DNA of 64,000 nt from Natronobiforma cellulositropha (GTDB lineage: Archaea; Halobacteriota; Halobacteria; Halobacteriales; Natrialbaceae), in contig NZ_JANZXN010000004.1 of assembly GCF_025629245.1 (NCBI RefSeq), positions 114,858 to 178,857 of the forward strand. The letters run 5' to 3'. A model generated the notes under the pieces. It had not been told where the DNA came from. It saw nothing but the letters and a program-made list of their open reading frames with translations, and ran no database searches. This document shows positions 1 to 9,047 of this stretch, in pieces. Every line of letters starts with the position of its first letter. Within the stretch, counting starts at the first letter, position 1. The position numbers were made by a program, and so were the translations under genes.

Positions 1-198
1 GCGCTCGGTGAGCGTCCCCACGGCGGCCTCGAGTTCGACGACGCGACGCTGGAGGCGGGCGTAGGAACGCCCGAGATCGGTCGCCGCGGCGTGGAGCGAG
101 CCACAGCGGTCGATCGCCTCGAGCATCTCGATGTCGCGGCGGTCGACGGTGACCTCGCCGACGGCGAGTTTCGGGCTGTAGTCCTTCTCGATGGTCAT
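1..198 (-). CDS. ModE/LysR-type winged-helix regulator, C-terminal part cut off by window edge
   Basis: The first 66 residues are visible, starting at ATG 198 and running off the left edge. After a short lead the sequence DIEMLEAIDRCGSLHAAA followed by LGRSYARLQRRV is the helix-turn-helix of the ModE N-terminal / LysR-type domain, which binds DNA. It starts 14 bp after the tupC stop on the same strand, so it is probably the last gene of the tupABC operon. In such operons a ModE-like protein usually senses oxyanion and controls the transporter. Whether it carries a molybdate/tungstate-binding domain cannot be seen. Confidence 0.75.
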   Translation of the reverse strand, partial: MTIEKDYSPKLAVGEVTVDRRDIEMLEAIDRCGSLHAAATDLGRSYARLQRRVVELEAAVGTLTER

Positions 199-212
199 CG
201 GCGCGTCTCGGC

Positions 213-977
213 TCAGTATATCAGTTCGCCGTCGATAAACTTCCGGGTTCGTTCGTCTGCCGGGTTCTCGAAGACGGTTTCGGCGTCACCGACGTCGATG
301 ACGCCGCCGTCCAGTAAGACGGCGACGCGGTCGGCGATGCGCTCGGCCTGGTGCATGTCGTGGGTCGCGACGACGACGCCGATGTCGCGGCGGCGGGCCT
401 CGAGTACGGCGCGTTCGATGAGGGCGGTGTTTCGCGGGTCGAGGTCGGAGGTCGGTTCGTCGAGGAGGAGTACGTCGGGGTCGTAGGCCAGCGCACGGGC
501 GAAGGCGACGCGCTGAGCCTCGCCGCCCGAGAGCGACGCGGCGTGCTGGTCGAGCTGGTCGGCGAGACCGACGGTCTCGAGCGCGTCGAGGACGGCGGCG
601 TCGGTCGGCATTCCGAGACGGGTCGCGAGTTCGTGACGGAGCCGGGCGGGCCAGGATTTGCGCACCCGGAGACCGTACTCGACGTTCCGGCGGACGCTCG
701 CGCCGAAGAGACTCGCCTCCTGGAAGACGGTGGCGACCCCACGGCGAGCGGCGAGGCGTTCCTGTGTCGAGAGCGTCCAGACGTCGGTTCCGTCGTCGGT
801 GACCGATCCCCGGTCCGGCCGCTCGAAGAGGGCGAGCAGGCGCAGGAGCGTCGACTTGCCGACGCCGGAGGGACCGATGACCGCGAGCACCTCGCCGGAG
901 TGGGCCGTCAGCGAGACGTCTTCGAGAACGAAGCCGTCACCGTAGCCGTGGGAGACACCCTCGAGGGCGAGCGTCAT
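213..977 (-). CDS. tupC: Tungstate ABC transporter ATP-binding protein
   Basis: This 254-residue ABC ATPase energises oxyanion import on the cytoplasmic face of the membrane. It shows Walker [15 protein letters not shown] near residue 35, the signature [16 protein letters not shown], Walker [15 protein letters not shown] and the switch His in VATHD. The start ATG at 977 overlaps the tupB stop by 4 bp (ATGA), so it is translationally coupled to the permease gene. An in-frame opening extends further upstream but lies over the permease gene and is not used. Closely related families carry molybdate or sulfate; the TupA-type binding protein upstream favours tungstate. Confidence 0.9.
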   Translation of the reverse strand: MTLALEGVSHGYGDGFVLEDVSLTAHSGEVLAVIGPSGVGKSTLLRLLALFERPDRGSVTDDGTDVWTLSTQERLAARRGVATVFQEASLFGASVRRNVEYGLRVRKSWPARLRHELATRLGMPTDAAVLDALETVGLADQLDQHAASLSGGEAQRVAFARALAYDPDVLLLDEPTSDLDPRNTALIERAVLEARRRDIGVVVATHDMHQAERIADRVAVLLDGGVIDVGDAETVFENPADERTRKFIDGELIY

Positions 978-1690
978 CGGTACCTCCCGCCCGTGCCGCC
1001 GAGGCGGATCACGATGGCGTTGACGACCAGCACGAGGGCGACCAGAATCGCGCCGAGGAGCATCGCGGTCTCGAAGCGCCCCTGGCGTGCCTCGAGTTGG
1101 ATCGCGGTGGTGAGCGTCCGGGTGTAGGAGGTGCCGTCGGCGCTGGCGATGTTGCCGCCGACGATGAGGACGGAGCCGACTTCGCTGACTGCACGGCCGA
1201 AGCCCGCGAGAATCGCCGTCGCGATGCCGTAGCGCGCCTCCTTGATGACGACGAGGGCGACGTCGAGACGCGTCCCGCCCATCGCGTAGGCCGCGTCGCG
1301 GACGCGCCGGTCGACGCCGCTCACCGCCGCGAGGCTGACGCCGGTGACGACCGGGGCGGCGAGAACGAACTGTGAGAGGATCATCGCCTCGGGGGTGAAG
1401 ACGAGGTTCAGCGGGCCGAGCGGTCCCTGGTTCGAGACGGCGAAGAGCACGACCAGGCCGACGACGACGCTCGGAAAGCCCATTCCCGTGTTGATCACGG
1501 CGGTCACCAGTCGCTTGCCGCGGAACTCGGAGAAGCCGATCGCGAGCGCGAGCGGCAGACTGAACAGCGTACTCAACGCCACGGCGACGAGGCTCACGTA
1601 GAGCGAGACGCGAACGATGCTGCGGACGTAGTGCCACTCGAAGGGAAACTCGACGAACGACGAGGCGAGAATCGCGGTCTCGAGTGTCAT
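974..1690 (-). CDS. tupB: Tungstate ABC transporter permease
   Basis: This 238-residue integral membrane protein has about five to six hydrophobic segments, for example around residues 28-50, 60-85, 105-125 and 205-228. The conserved permease loop that contacts the ATPase is seen as [21 protein letters not shown], shortened here to its core [11 protein letters not shown], followed by [14 protein letters not shown], typical of the TupB/WtpB subfamily. It overlaps tupC by 4 bp and begins 5 bp after the tupA stop, so the three genes form one tight operon. It forms the membrane channel for tungstate passed on by TupA. Confidence 0.9.
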   Translation of the reverse strand: MTLETAILASSFVEFPFEWHYVRSIVRVSLYVSLVAVALSTLFSLPLALAIGFSEFRGKRLVTAVINTGMGFPSVVVGLVVLFAVSNQGPLGPLNLVFTPEAMILSQFVLAAPVVTGVSLAAVSGVDRRVRDAAYAMGGTRLDVALVVIKEARYGIATAILAGFGRAVSEVGSVLIVGGNIASADGTSYTRTLTTAIQLEARQGRFETAMLLGAILVALVLVVNAIVIRLGGTGGRYR

Positions 1691-1694
1691 AGGC

Positions 1695-2624
1695 TCAGTC
1701 GTTGCCCGCCCTACTCCAGTCTGCTGGAACGTACTGCTCGAAGTTCGGGTCGGCCGAGAGCGCCTCGGGGAAGAACAGTTGCTCGCCGTTGGCGGTGTAG
1801 GATTCGATCCGGTCGTGGCCCTCGGGACCGGTCAGGTAGCCGATGTACGCCATCGCCAGGTCGTACTCGACGTGGTCGTAGACGGCGGGGTTGACCGCGA
1901 CGATGCCGTACGGGTTCGCGAGGCGGTCGGGACCGTCCTCGATCGGTCCCTCGAGCAGAATCTCGAGGTCGAGGGTCTCGCGCATCGAGAGGTAGGTTCC
2001 CCGGTCAGAGAGGGTGTAGCCGCCGCTCTGGTTGGCCTGGTTGAGGATCATGCCCATGCCGTCGCCGGCCTCGCGGTACCACTCCCCGCGTTCGTCACCG
2101 ACGGCGGTCGCCGCCCAGATCTCGAGTTCTTTGGTGTGTGTCCCCGAGTTGTCTCCCCGGGAGACGAACGTCGCTTCGGCGTCGGCGATCCGTTCGAACG
2201 CCTCGAGTGCGTCCTCGGTGGCGCCGACTCCAGCGGGGTCGTCGGGGTCGCCGACGATCACGAAGTCGTTGAACATGAGGTCGCGGCGGTTGACGCCGTA
2301 GCCCTCGCGCAGGAACTCGTCTTCGAGCGAACGGGCGTGAACGAGGACGACGTCGGCGTCGCCGCTGCGCGCGGTCTCGAGTGCCGCGGCGGTTCCGAGT
2401 CCGACGGTCTCGACGGTGACGCCGTAGCGTGCTTCGAACGGTGCGTTGAGGTCGTCGAGCAGTCCGGTGTCGTACGTACTCGTCGTCGTGGTGAGTCTGA
2501 GGGTCTCGCCGCTGAGTGCGGGTCTCTCGGTGTCGTCGCCGTCGTCGAGTGCCAGACAGCCTGCGAGTGCAGCCGCCACCCCACCGCCGACGCCAGCGAG
2601 AACGGCGCGACGATGTATCGTCAT
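1695..2624 (-). CDS. tupA: Tungstate-binding lipoprotein of ABC transporter
   Basis: This extracytoplasmic binding protein has about 309 residues. The N terminus carries a twin-arginine start ([13 protein letters not shown]), a hydrophobic stretch and a lipobox LAGC, so it is probably Tat-exported and lipid-anchored. The mature part opens with [16 protein letters not shown], the TTTS motif region typical of TupA, and contains [16 protein letters not shown], also typical of the family. I chose ATG 2624 over GTG 2633 because a TATA-like CTTATTTAC lies 24-32 bp upstream of 2624, which fits leaderless transcription. It is the first gene of tupABC. Confidence 0.9.
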   Translation of the reverse strand: MTIHRRAVLAGVGGGVAAALAGCLALDDGDDTERPALSGETLRLTTTTSTYDTGLLDDLNAPFEARYGVTVETVGLGTAAALETARSGDADVVLVHARSLEDEFLREGYGVNRRDLMFNDFVIVGDPDDPAGVGATEDALEAFERIADAEATFVSRGDNSGTHTKELEIWAATAVGDERGEWYREAGDGMGMILNQANQSGGYTLSDRGTYLSMRETLDLEILLEGPIEDGPDRLANPYGIVAVNPAVYDHVEYDLAMAYIGYLTGPEGHDRIESYTANGEQLFFPEALSADPNFEQYVPADWSRAGND

Positions 2625-2647
2625 GGATACCACGACGGAGTAGGTGG

Positions 2648-2656
2648 GTAAATAAG
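2648..2656 (-). promoter_or_regulatory. TATA-like element of the tup operon
   Basis: On the minus strand CTTATTTAC stands out from GC-rich surroundings 24-32 bp before ATG 2624. This is the spacing of a haloarchaeal TATA box on a leaderless transcript. Confidence 0.55.
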
Positions 2657-2835
2657 TTCGGAACTGGACGCAACCACGGTCGGTTGAGGAAAACGGCTAT
2701 CTGGACGGTCTCGAGCCGGACGAAACCAGGAGTAGTTATCAGGACCCAACCAGGTGGGCCACGCGAGCCAGGAACTCGCAGACGAAAGCGGGTGGCGCTC
2801 GGGGCGTGGTGGCTGTGTGAGGTGACTGCACCGAT

Positions 2836-2854
2836 ACACTAATGCAATTAGTGT
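2836..2854. promoter_or_regulatory. Perfect 19-bp palindrome over the promoter of the 2869 membrane gene
   Basis: ACACTAAT and ATTAGTGT form a perfect 8-bp inverted repeat around GCA. It covers the place where the TATA element of the following gene should be, 15-33 bp before its ATG, so a dimeric regulator bound here would block transcription. The DNA is also unusually AT-rich. The binding protein is unknown. A TATA-like stretch inside the palindrome would serve as core promoter. Confidence 0.5.
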
Positions 2855-2868
2855 TAGAATAGAAGGGC

Positions 2869-3189
2869 ATGATGCGGCTGAACCGGGGGCTTCCGGCGTG
2901 TGTGATGGTCGTGGTCGTCTGTTCGGTCACGCTGTTCTGGCTGCCGGTGGTGCTCGTGTTCGATCTGACGCACATGATCGCCGGGTTCCTCGCCGGGCGC
3001 CTCGGTGGAACGGCGTTTCGCGGCACGCTCGCGGGAGTCATCGGTGGCCTGTTCGTGCTGGTACTCTGGCTCGTCGTCTACGCGGTGTTCGGGTGGGTGA
3101 GCCTCACCGCGCTCGTGTGGTTGCTCTCGATACCGGTGTACACGTCGGTGTTCGGGGCCATCGGCGGCTGGACCGGACGAACGGTGTGA
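2869..3189 (+). CDS. Small four-helix membrane protein, DUF5518-like
   Basis: This 106-residue hydrophobic protein has about four membrane segments (residues ~10-32, 33-50, 52-75, 80-103) and glycine-rich turns such as GFLAGRLGGTAFRGT and GAIGGWTGR. It resembles the small haloarchaeal DUF5518-type membrane proteins of unknown function. The start may be ATG 2869 or the next codon ATG 2872. A perfect palindrome lies on its promoter, suggesting it is switched by a dedicated regulator. It is flanked by the divergent tup operon and a histidine kinase gene and appears to be a single-gene unit. Confidence 0.75.
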   Translation: MMRLNRGLPACVMVVVVCSVTLFWLPVVLVFDLTHMIAGFLAGRLGGTAFRGTLAGVIGGLFVLVLWLVVYAVFGWVSLTALVWLLSIPVYTSVFGAIGGWTGRTV

Positions 3190-3299
3190 TCGCTCGAGTA
3201 CCACTCGCTAGCGCCACCTGCCGTAGTCAGCGCCGCGACCTGTCTCATATATAGACAGATACTGTTATATCAGGCGAGTCGGTGAATAATACCATCCAA

Positions 3300-5639
3300 A
3301 TGGGTTGGCAGCTGACCTATCACGTGTTACCACAGCTTGCCGCCGTCTCGGTGAGCGTCGCCCTCGCGACGGTCGTCTGGCGCAACCGAGAGTCACGGGG
3401 ATCGCTCCCCCTGCTGGCGACCCTGGTCGGTGCCGTCGGGTGGTCTCTGACCTACGCGTTTCAGATCGCGAACACGGCTCTCGAGACCAAACTCTTCTGG
3501 AACGATCTCCGATACGTGTTCGTCCTCGTCACGATCGTCGGCTACATCGCCTTCGCCGCGCGCTACACCTCGAACGACCGCTGGCTCCGTCAGCCGACGT
3601 TTCTCGCCCTCGTCTTCCCGGCAATCGTGACGGTCGCGCTCGTGTACACCAACGACGTACACGGTCTCGTTCGCACGGGCGAGAGCCTGAGGACCGCCGG
3701 TGGAACCGTGGTGCTCTCGTTCGACCGTGGCACCTGGTTCTGGGTGTATCTGGCGTACGTCTACGTACTCATGGCGACGGCCATCTTCTGGATCACCCGG
3801 TTCGCGAGACGGAACTGGACGATCTATCGCGACCAGGCGATCACCATCGTCGTCGCCGCGATCGTCCCGTGGTTCGTCAACGGGCTGTACGTGCTCGAGG
3901 TGACGACCGTCGACTACACCGCGTTCGGTCTCTCGATCTCTGCGGTCGCGTTCGTGTGGGCGATGTACCGCTACGACTTACTCGACCTCGTTCCCATCGC
4001 TCGAGAGCGTATCATCGAAGAGATGCGCGACGGCGTGCTCGTTCTCGACATCGAAGACCGGATCGTCGACCTCAACGAGGCCGCCCTGCCGGTACTCGAC
4101 GCCGACAGCGAGACCTCTGTCCTCGGCAAGGCGGTCGTCTCGACGCTCGCTGCGTCACCCGTCGACGAGACGCGAGAGAAGTGGCTGGCCGACGGACACG
4201 GCCACCCGCTCCCGGCGCGTCCGGGCGCCGACTACGGCGGGGACGCGTCGGCCAGCCGACAACGAGTGAACGAGCCACTACACGAGCAGCGCGACCGCCG
4301 AGAGGGCGTCGACCGTGACGGGTTCGAGACGCTCGTCGGACTCACGCTCGAGGACGTCTTCGAACGAGACGTCAGCGAGAAGTGTACGACCGAGGTGACG
4401 TGTACGGTCGACGGCAAGCGCCGCCACTACGTGCTCTCGCTCTCGCCGCTGCACGACGGCGGCGGGAAGATCACGGGCCGACTCGTCGTCGCAGAGGACG
4501 TGACGGCGATCAAACGCCGCGAGCACAAACTCGAGGCGATCACCCGGACGCTCGAGGAACGCTCCCACCAGCTCGAGTTGCGCAACAAAGAGCAGGCGAC
4601 ACTCATCGAGAACCTCCCGGGCGTCGTCTACCGCTGTACCGGCGGCCCAGAGGAACGAATGACCTTCGTCAGCAGCGGGGCGAAAGCGCTCACCGGCTAC
4701 AGCGCCGCCGAGTTCGAGTCGGGAGCGGTCACCGTCGACTCGATCATCTACCCCGACGACCACGAGACCACCCGCCAGCAGCGCGAGATCGCGATCGCCA
4801 ACCGCGAGCGCTTCGACGTCGTCTACCGCATCGTCACGAACGACGAGACCCAGCGGTGGGTGCGCGACATCGGCAAGGGCGTCTACGACGCCGACGGCGA
4901 CCTCGAGTTCGTCGAGGGGTTCATGCTCGACGTCACCGAGAACAAACAGCGCGAGCAACTCCAGGTGCTCAACCGGGTGTTGCGACACAACATCAGAAAC
5001 GAGATGAACGTCATCTCGGGCCGACTCGACCTCGCGCTGGCGAGCGCGGACGAGGAGACGCGAAGCCACCTCGAGATCGTCGCGCGAGCGGCAGACCGGG
5101 TCACGCGCCTCGGGACGAAAGCGCGCAAGATACAGGGACTGCTCGACGCCGATCACGCCCCCGAAATCGAACGCATCGACGCGGTCCGGACCGTCGAGGG
5201 GGCGATCATGCGCTTCAACCTCGAGTACGCCCGCGAGGTGACCCTCGAGACGTCACTGCCGGGGGCGGTTCCCGTCTACGGCAACGAACACCTCGAGACG
5301 GCGGTGTACGAACTGCTCGAGAACGCCGCGGTCCACGGCCGAGAGACGACGCCGGGCGACCCCACGGCGGACGGATCCGACCCGACGATCACGGTCACGG
5401 TCCGTGAGCCCTCGAGCGAGCGCGCCGCGATCGAGATCAGCGACGATGGGCCGGGCATTCCGTCCTCGGAGCTCGAGGCGATCACCGGACGCATGGAGTC
5501 GCCGCTCGTCCACGGGAGCGGCCTGGGACTCTGGATCGTCCGCTGGGTCGTCGACGCCTACGGCGACCTCGAGATCGACAGCGACGAGGCGGGAACGACC
5601 GTCACCGTGCGACTGCGCCGAGTCGAAGAGACGGAGTGA
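3300..5639 (+). CDS. 7TM-sensor PAS histidine kinase
   Basis: This 779-residue membrane-bound sensor kinase starts with a seven-helix N-terminal region (about residues 1-228) of the 7TM histidine-kinase type. A PAS domain around residue 240 (GVLVLDIEDRIVDLNEAA) follows, interrupted by a polar insert near 300-340. A second PAS of the PAS_3 type lies near 430-550 (LIENLPGVVYRC, WVRDIGKGVYDADGD). The kinase core has the haloarchaeal H-box LRHNIRNEMNVI, with phospho-acceptor His563, N-box ELLENAAVHG, and G-boxes DDGPGIP and GSGLGLWIV. I prefer ATG 3300 to GTG 3282 because TGTTATATC lies about 30 bp upstream. No response regulator is adjacent, so it is an orphan kinase with unknown signal. Confidence 0.9.
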   Translation: MGWQLTYHVLPQLAAVSVSVALATVVWRNRESRGSLPLLATLVGAVGWSLTYAFQIANTALETKLFWNDLRYVFVLVTIVGYIAFAARYTSNDRWLRQPTFLALVFPAIVTVALVYTNDVHGLVRTGESLRTAGGTVVLSFDRGTWFWVYLAYVYVLMATAIFWITRFARRNWTIYRDQAITIVVAAIVPWFVNGLYVLEVTTVDYTAFGLSISAVAFVWAMYRYDLLDLVPIARERIIEEMRDGVLVLDIEDRIVDLNEAALPVLDADSETSVLGKAVVSTLAASPVDETREKWLADGHGHPLPARPGADYGGDASASRQRVNEPLHEQRDRREGVDRDGFETLVGLTLEDVFERDVSEKCTTEVTCTVDGKRRHYVLSLSPLHDGGGKITGRLVVAEDVTAIKRREHKLEAITRTLEERSHQLELRNKEQATLIENLPGVVYRCTGGPEERMTFVSSGAKALTGYSAAEFESGAVTVDSIIYPDDHETTRQQREIAIANRERFDVVYRIVTNDETQRWVRDIGKGVYDADGDLEFVEGFMLDVTENKQREQLQVLNRVLRHNIRNEMNVISGRLDLALASADEETRSHLEIVARAADRVTRLGTKARKIQGLLDADHAPEIERIDAVRTVEGAIMRFNLEYAREVTLETSLPGAVPVYGNEHLETAVYELLENAAVHGRETTPGDPTADGSDPTITVTVREPSSERAAIEISDDGPGIPSSELEAITGRMESPLVHGSGLGLWIVRWVVDAYGDLEIDSDEAGTTVTVRLRRVEETE

Positions 5640-5927
5640 TCAGATGTCGTCGACGACGTGTGCGAACGCGTCCGTATCGAGGACCTGCATCGTCTCGGCC
5701 GAGAGACCGTGGCGGCGAAGCGTCAACGCCGACTTGAAGCCGGTCTCGTGGTCGGGGGCTTCGAAGGTCACGAGGAAGTCGTGCGAGCCGAGGATGGCGT
5801 ACGACTCGCGTAGTTCGACGCCGAGTTCGGTGAACTCGCGGTCGATCTCACCCCAGATCGACGCCAGTTCCTGTGCGGTGTGGACCTCGCGGTCGGTCGC
5901 GTCGACGAGTGATGCGTACGTCGGCAT
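5640..5927 (-). CDS. GYD domain protein
   Basis: This 95-residue cytoplasmic protein of the GYD family (PF08734) shows the typical order: MPTYASLVD at the N terminus, a helix, then YAILGSHDFLVTFEAPD in the middle, where the family often reads YxxxGxYDxV. GYD proteins form ferredoxin-like dimers and their role is unknown. ATG 5927 is used because the family begins with this beta strand and CCTTTCGG lies about 27 bp upstream. Its stop abuts that of the histidine kinase, so the two genes are convergent with no spacer. Confidence 0.8.
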   Translation of the reverse strand: MPTYASLVDATDREVHTAQELASIWGEIDREFTELGVELRESYAILGSHDFLVTFEAPDHETGFKSALTLRRHGLSAETMQVLDTDAFAHVVDDI

Positions 5928-6151
5928 AGACGAGTGCAAGCGAGCGGGACCGAAAGGCCTTGGCGTGGCGACTCCCGGCAGCCCTTGTGCGGACGGTCCC
6001 CTTACTCGCCCCTGGCCGACGGCATCGAAGTAGACATTCGTACACCAGAGGCGGAAGATACGGCAGAATTTGCATCGTGAGAGTTGATCACACGGTGATC
6101 CGGTCGGCCAGTCCACGTACCTTTTTGCCACCGACCCACCTACCGGTGGGC

Positions 6152-7912
6152 ATGAGAAATGCGAAAATCGTCTGTACGCTGGGACCAGCCTCCGCTTCTC
6201 AGCGGACGGTTCGGTCCCTCGCGGACGCTGGTATGTCCGTTGCCAGGCTCAACGCGAGCCACGGCAGCCTCGAGTCGCGCGCGTCGATGATCGAGACGGT
6301 GCGCAACGTCGACGAACAACGCGAGATGCCCGTCGCGGTGATGCTCGACACGAAAGGTCCCGAGATCAGGACGGCACCGCTGCCCGACGGTGAGACGGTC
6401 ACACTCGAGACTGGCTCGACCGTCCGGTTCGTCGAGGGAGACGAGGCGAGCGCCGAGACGGTCGGTCTCTCGCTGGCGATCGACGCCGTCGACGTCGGCG
6501 ACCGGATCCTCCTCGCCGATGGCCTGATCGAGACACGCGTCGAAGGCGTCGAAGACGGCGGCGAGACCATCCTCGCCCACGTCGAGACCGGCGGCGAGTT
6601 AGGCGGACGGAAGGGCGTCAACGTCCCCGGCGTCGACCTCGACCTGGACATCGTCACGGAGAAAGACCGCGCCGACCTCGAACTCGCCGCCGAGATGGAC
6701 GTCGACTTCGTCGCCGCGAGTTTCGTCCGCGACGCGGCGGACGTCTACGAGGTCAACGAGGTGCTCGAGGAGTTCGGTGCCGACATCCCGATCATCTCGA
6801 AGATCGAACGCGCGGGCGCGGTCGAGAACCTGACGGAGATCATCGAAGCCTCCTACGGCGTGATGGTCGCCCGCGGCGACCTCGGCGTCGAGTGTCCGAT
6901 GGAGGACGTGCCGATGATCCAGAAGCGCATCATCCGCCGGTGTCGCGAGGCGGGTGCGCCGGTCATCACCGCCACCGAGATGCTCGACTCGATGGTTCAC
7001 TCGAGACGCCCGACGCGCGCGGAGGCCTCGGACGTCGCCAACGCCGTCCTCGACGGAACCGACGCGGTCATGCTCTCGGCCGAGACCGCCGTCGGCGACC
7101 ACCCGGTCGCCGTCGTCGAGGCGATGGACAGTATCGTCTCCGAAGTCGAAGGCTCCCGGGAGTACGCCGAGTTGCTCGAACAGCGCGTCCCCTCCTCGGG
7201 TGACGCCCGGACGGACGCCCTCGCACGCTCGGCACGGTTTCTCGCGCGCGACATCGGTGCCGACGCCGTCGTGACTGCGACCGAGTCCGGCTACACGGCG
7301 TTGAAGACCGCGAAGTACCGCCCCGGCGTCCCGGTCGTCGCCTCGACACCGAGCCACCGCGTCCGGCGGCAACTCGCGCTCTCCTGGGGCGTGACGCCGC
7401 TGTTCGCGTCGGTCTCGAACCAGGGAGCCGACGCCGTCATCGAGAAGGCCGTCCAGTCCGCGCTCGACGCGGGCGTCGCAGACAGCGGCGACACCGTCGT
7501 CGTCCTCTGTGGGATGATGACCGAACTCGAGGGGGCGAACACGACGAACATGATGAAAGTTCACGTCGCCGCCGAGGCGCTCGCGACCGGCCGCGTCGTC
7601 GTCGACGGGCGCGTCTCCGGTCCCGTCGCGTTCTCCGACGACGGCGACCTCTCGAGGCTGCCCGACGGGGCCATCGTCACGCTCGACCGGGAGTTCGACG
7701 GCGAGTTCGACGGCAACCTCTCGAGGATCGCCGGCATCGTCGACGCTCGACGCGGCATGACCGGCTACCCAGCACTCGTCGCGCGCGAACTCGACATCCC
7801 GATGCTCAGCGGGGCCGACCTCACCGACCTGGCCGACGGCCGCGAGGTGACCGTCGACGCCGAACGCGGCGTCGTCTACGACGGGCGACTCGACGGCGCG
7901 TCGGATCGCTAG
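6152..7912 (+). CDS. pyk: Pyruvate kinase with C-terminal PEP-utiliser mobile domain
   Basis: This 586-residue glycolytic enzyme converts PEP and ADP to pyruvate and ATP. The start MRNAKIVCTLGPAS and the active-site region MVARGDLGVECP with ITATEMLDSM are diagnostic. Residues ~1-345 hold the barrel and lid, 350-475 the C-domain. A PEP-utiliser swivel domain (LARG-type, near GKLSRIAG/YPALVARELDIPML) occupies the last ~100 residues, as in other haloarchaeal and Bacillus enzymes. ATG 6152 fits the family start, with CTTTTTGCC about 25-30 bp upstream. A short inverted repeat CCCACC/GGTGGG (6135-6150) sits just before the start. No glycolytic neighbours are present. Confidence 0.97.
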   Translation: MRNAKIVCTLGPASASQRTVRSLADAGMSVARLNASHGSLESRASMIETVRNVDEQREMPVAVMLDTKGPEIRTAPLPDGETVTLETGSTVRFVEGDEASAETVGLSLAIDAVDVGDRILLADGLIETRVEGVEDGGETILAHVETGGELGGRKGVNVPGVDLDLDIVTEKDRADLELAAEMDVDFVAASFVRDAADVYEVNEVLEEFGADIPIISKIERAGAVENLTEIIEASYGVMVARGDLGVECPMEDVPMIQKRIIRRCREAGAPVITATEMLDSMVHSRRPTRAEASDVANAVLDGTDAVMLSAETAVGDHPVAVVEAMDSIVSEVEGSREYAELLEQRVPSSGDARTDALARSARFLARDIGADAVVTATESGYTALKTAKYRPGVPVVASTPSHRVRRQLALSWGVTPLFASVSNQGADAVIEKAVQSALDAGVADSGDTVVVLCGMMTELEGANTTNMMKVHVAAEALATGRVVVDGRVSGPVAFSDDGDLSRLPDGAIVTLDREFDGEFDGNLSRIAGIVDARRGMTGYPALVARELDIPMLSGADLTDLADGREVTVDAERGVVYDGRLDGASDR

Positions 7913-7978
7913 CGGACACCCCCGGCCGCAACGGGACGGCGACGGCGGACTTTTCACCGCGGCGTGCGTACTCACCGT

Positions 7979-8290
7979 ATGGACGAGGACGCCTCGCCCG
8001 CTCGAGCGGACGAGCGAGACGGCGACGAGACCGAGGCTCACGACGAGTACGACCGGATACCGATCGACACGACTCGTGCGCCTGCGGCCGCCGAACGGGA
8101 CGGCGAAACGGACGCGACCGAAGACACGGAACGCGAAGGGGAGGTGGACGACCACCTCGTACCGGAGCCGAACTCGACGGTGATCGAGCCAGGGTCGCCG
8201 ACGCTCGAGGGTGCCGTCTTCGTCGTTCTCGGCGTCGTGCTCACGGTCGCCATCCTGCTCCGACTGGTGTCGATCGGGTTCGTCGGCTGA
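7979..8290 (+). CDS. Acidic protein with one C-terminal membrane helix (DUF7312-like)
   Basis: This 103-residue protein has a highly charged, probably disordered cytoplasmic part (residues 1-70, rich in D, E and R) and one hydrophobic segment near residues 80-98. The motif VPEPNSTVIEPGSPTLEGAVF before the helix, core EPGSPTLEGAVF, resembles the haloarchaeal DUF7312 family. ATG 7979 is preferred to the upstream GTG at 7964. It lies between pyk and nfeD on the same strand. Function is unknown. Confidence 0.65.
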   Translation: MDEDASPARADERDGDETEAHDEYDRIPIDTTRAPAAAERDGETDATEDTEREGEVDDHLVPEPNSTVIEPGSPTLEGAVFVVLGVVLTVAILLRLVSIGFVG

Positions 8291-8337
8291 GCGGTTCGCG
8301 GTAAACATTTAATCGTGGCGAGACCTAACCGTCGTAC

Positions 8338-8964
8338 ATGCTCGAACTCCTCGTAGCGAATATGCCGTACCTGTTGCTCGCGGCAGGGCTCTTTCTGGTC
8401 GCGCTCGAGGCGCTCTCACCTGGTGCGCACCTGATCGTCGTCGGCGTCGCACTCGTCGGTGCGGGGCTGTTCGGTCTCGTGCTCGGCCCGTTCCTCGGCG
8501 GAACGGTGTTACTGCTGGTCCTCGCCGCGTTGACGCTCGCGATCGGTTCGGTCGCGACGTGGATCTACCGCGAGTTCGACTTCTACGGCGGGAAGGGCAC
8601 CGCCCAGACGCGCGACTCCGACGCGCTCTCGGGACGTGTCGGCTACGTCACCGAGACGGTCACCCCACGGGGCGGCCAGGTCAAACTCGAGGACGGCGGC
8701 TTCAGCCCCTTCTACAGCGCCCGTGCCCAGGAGGGGACGATCGAAGAGGGAGAGAAAGTGCTCGTGCTCGACCCCGGCGGCGGAAACGTTCTGACGGTCG
8801 AATCCTACGACGTGCTCGAAGAGGACGAGATCGACCGCGAACTGGCTCGAGAGGCCGCGAAACGATCTGCGGAGATCGAAGAGGGCGAGTCCGCGAGCGG
8901 GACCGACGCGGGTGGCGAGGAGACCGAACGCAAAGAGACCGAGACGGAGCGGTCGGGTGCCTGA
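8338..8964 (+). CDS. nfeD: NfeD family membrane protein
   Basis: This 208-residue protein has two to three membrane segments in the first 75 residues (LLLAAGLFLVALEALSPGAH, and two more). An OB-fold NfeD domain follows (about 95-150, LSGRVGYVTETVTPRGGQVK), then an acidic tail. ACATTTAATCG about 28 bp upstream of ATG 8338 looks like its promoter. It is followed 83 bp later by a stomatin gene; NfeD and stomatin form a conserved pair that organises membrane microdomains. This is the short NfeD form without a serine-protease domain. Confidence 0.85.
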   Translation: MLELLVANMPYLLLAAGLFLVALEALSPGAHLIVVGVALVGAGLFGLVLGPFLGGTVLLLVLAALTLAIGSVATWIYREFDFYGGKGTAQTRDSDALSGRVGYVTETVTPRGGQVKLEDGGFSPFYSARAQEGTIEEGEKVLVLDPGGGNVLTVESYDVLEEDEIDRELAREAAKRSAEIEEGESASGTDAGGEETERKETETERSGA

Positions 8965-9047
8965 TCGCCTGACAGAGACAGTCACTCTCTCGCAAATGTC
9001 TACGGAATAAGGGAACGCTTTTTACGGCACCGCTACAAGTCGAACCT

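Noticed and set aside
6135-6150. CCCACC/GGTGGG repeat before pyruvate kinase as a glycolytic regulator site
   Set aside because: Arms are only 6 bp of GC-rich sequence, and it does not match the TACT-N7-GAGTA TrmB pattern I recall. Too weak to claim.
6599-8308. Long minus-strand opening of about 570 codons opposite pyruvate kinase
   Set aside because: It is antisense to a clear enzyme gene. Its composition (V, R, D, H-rich) is the reverse-frame shadow of GC-rich codons, with no promoter or family match.
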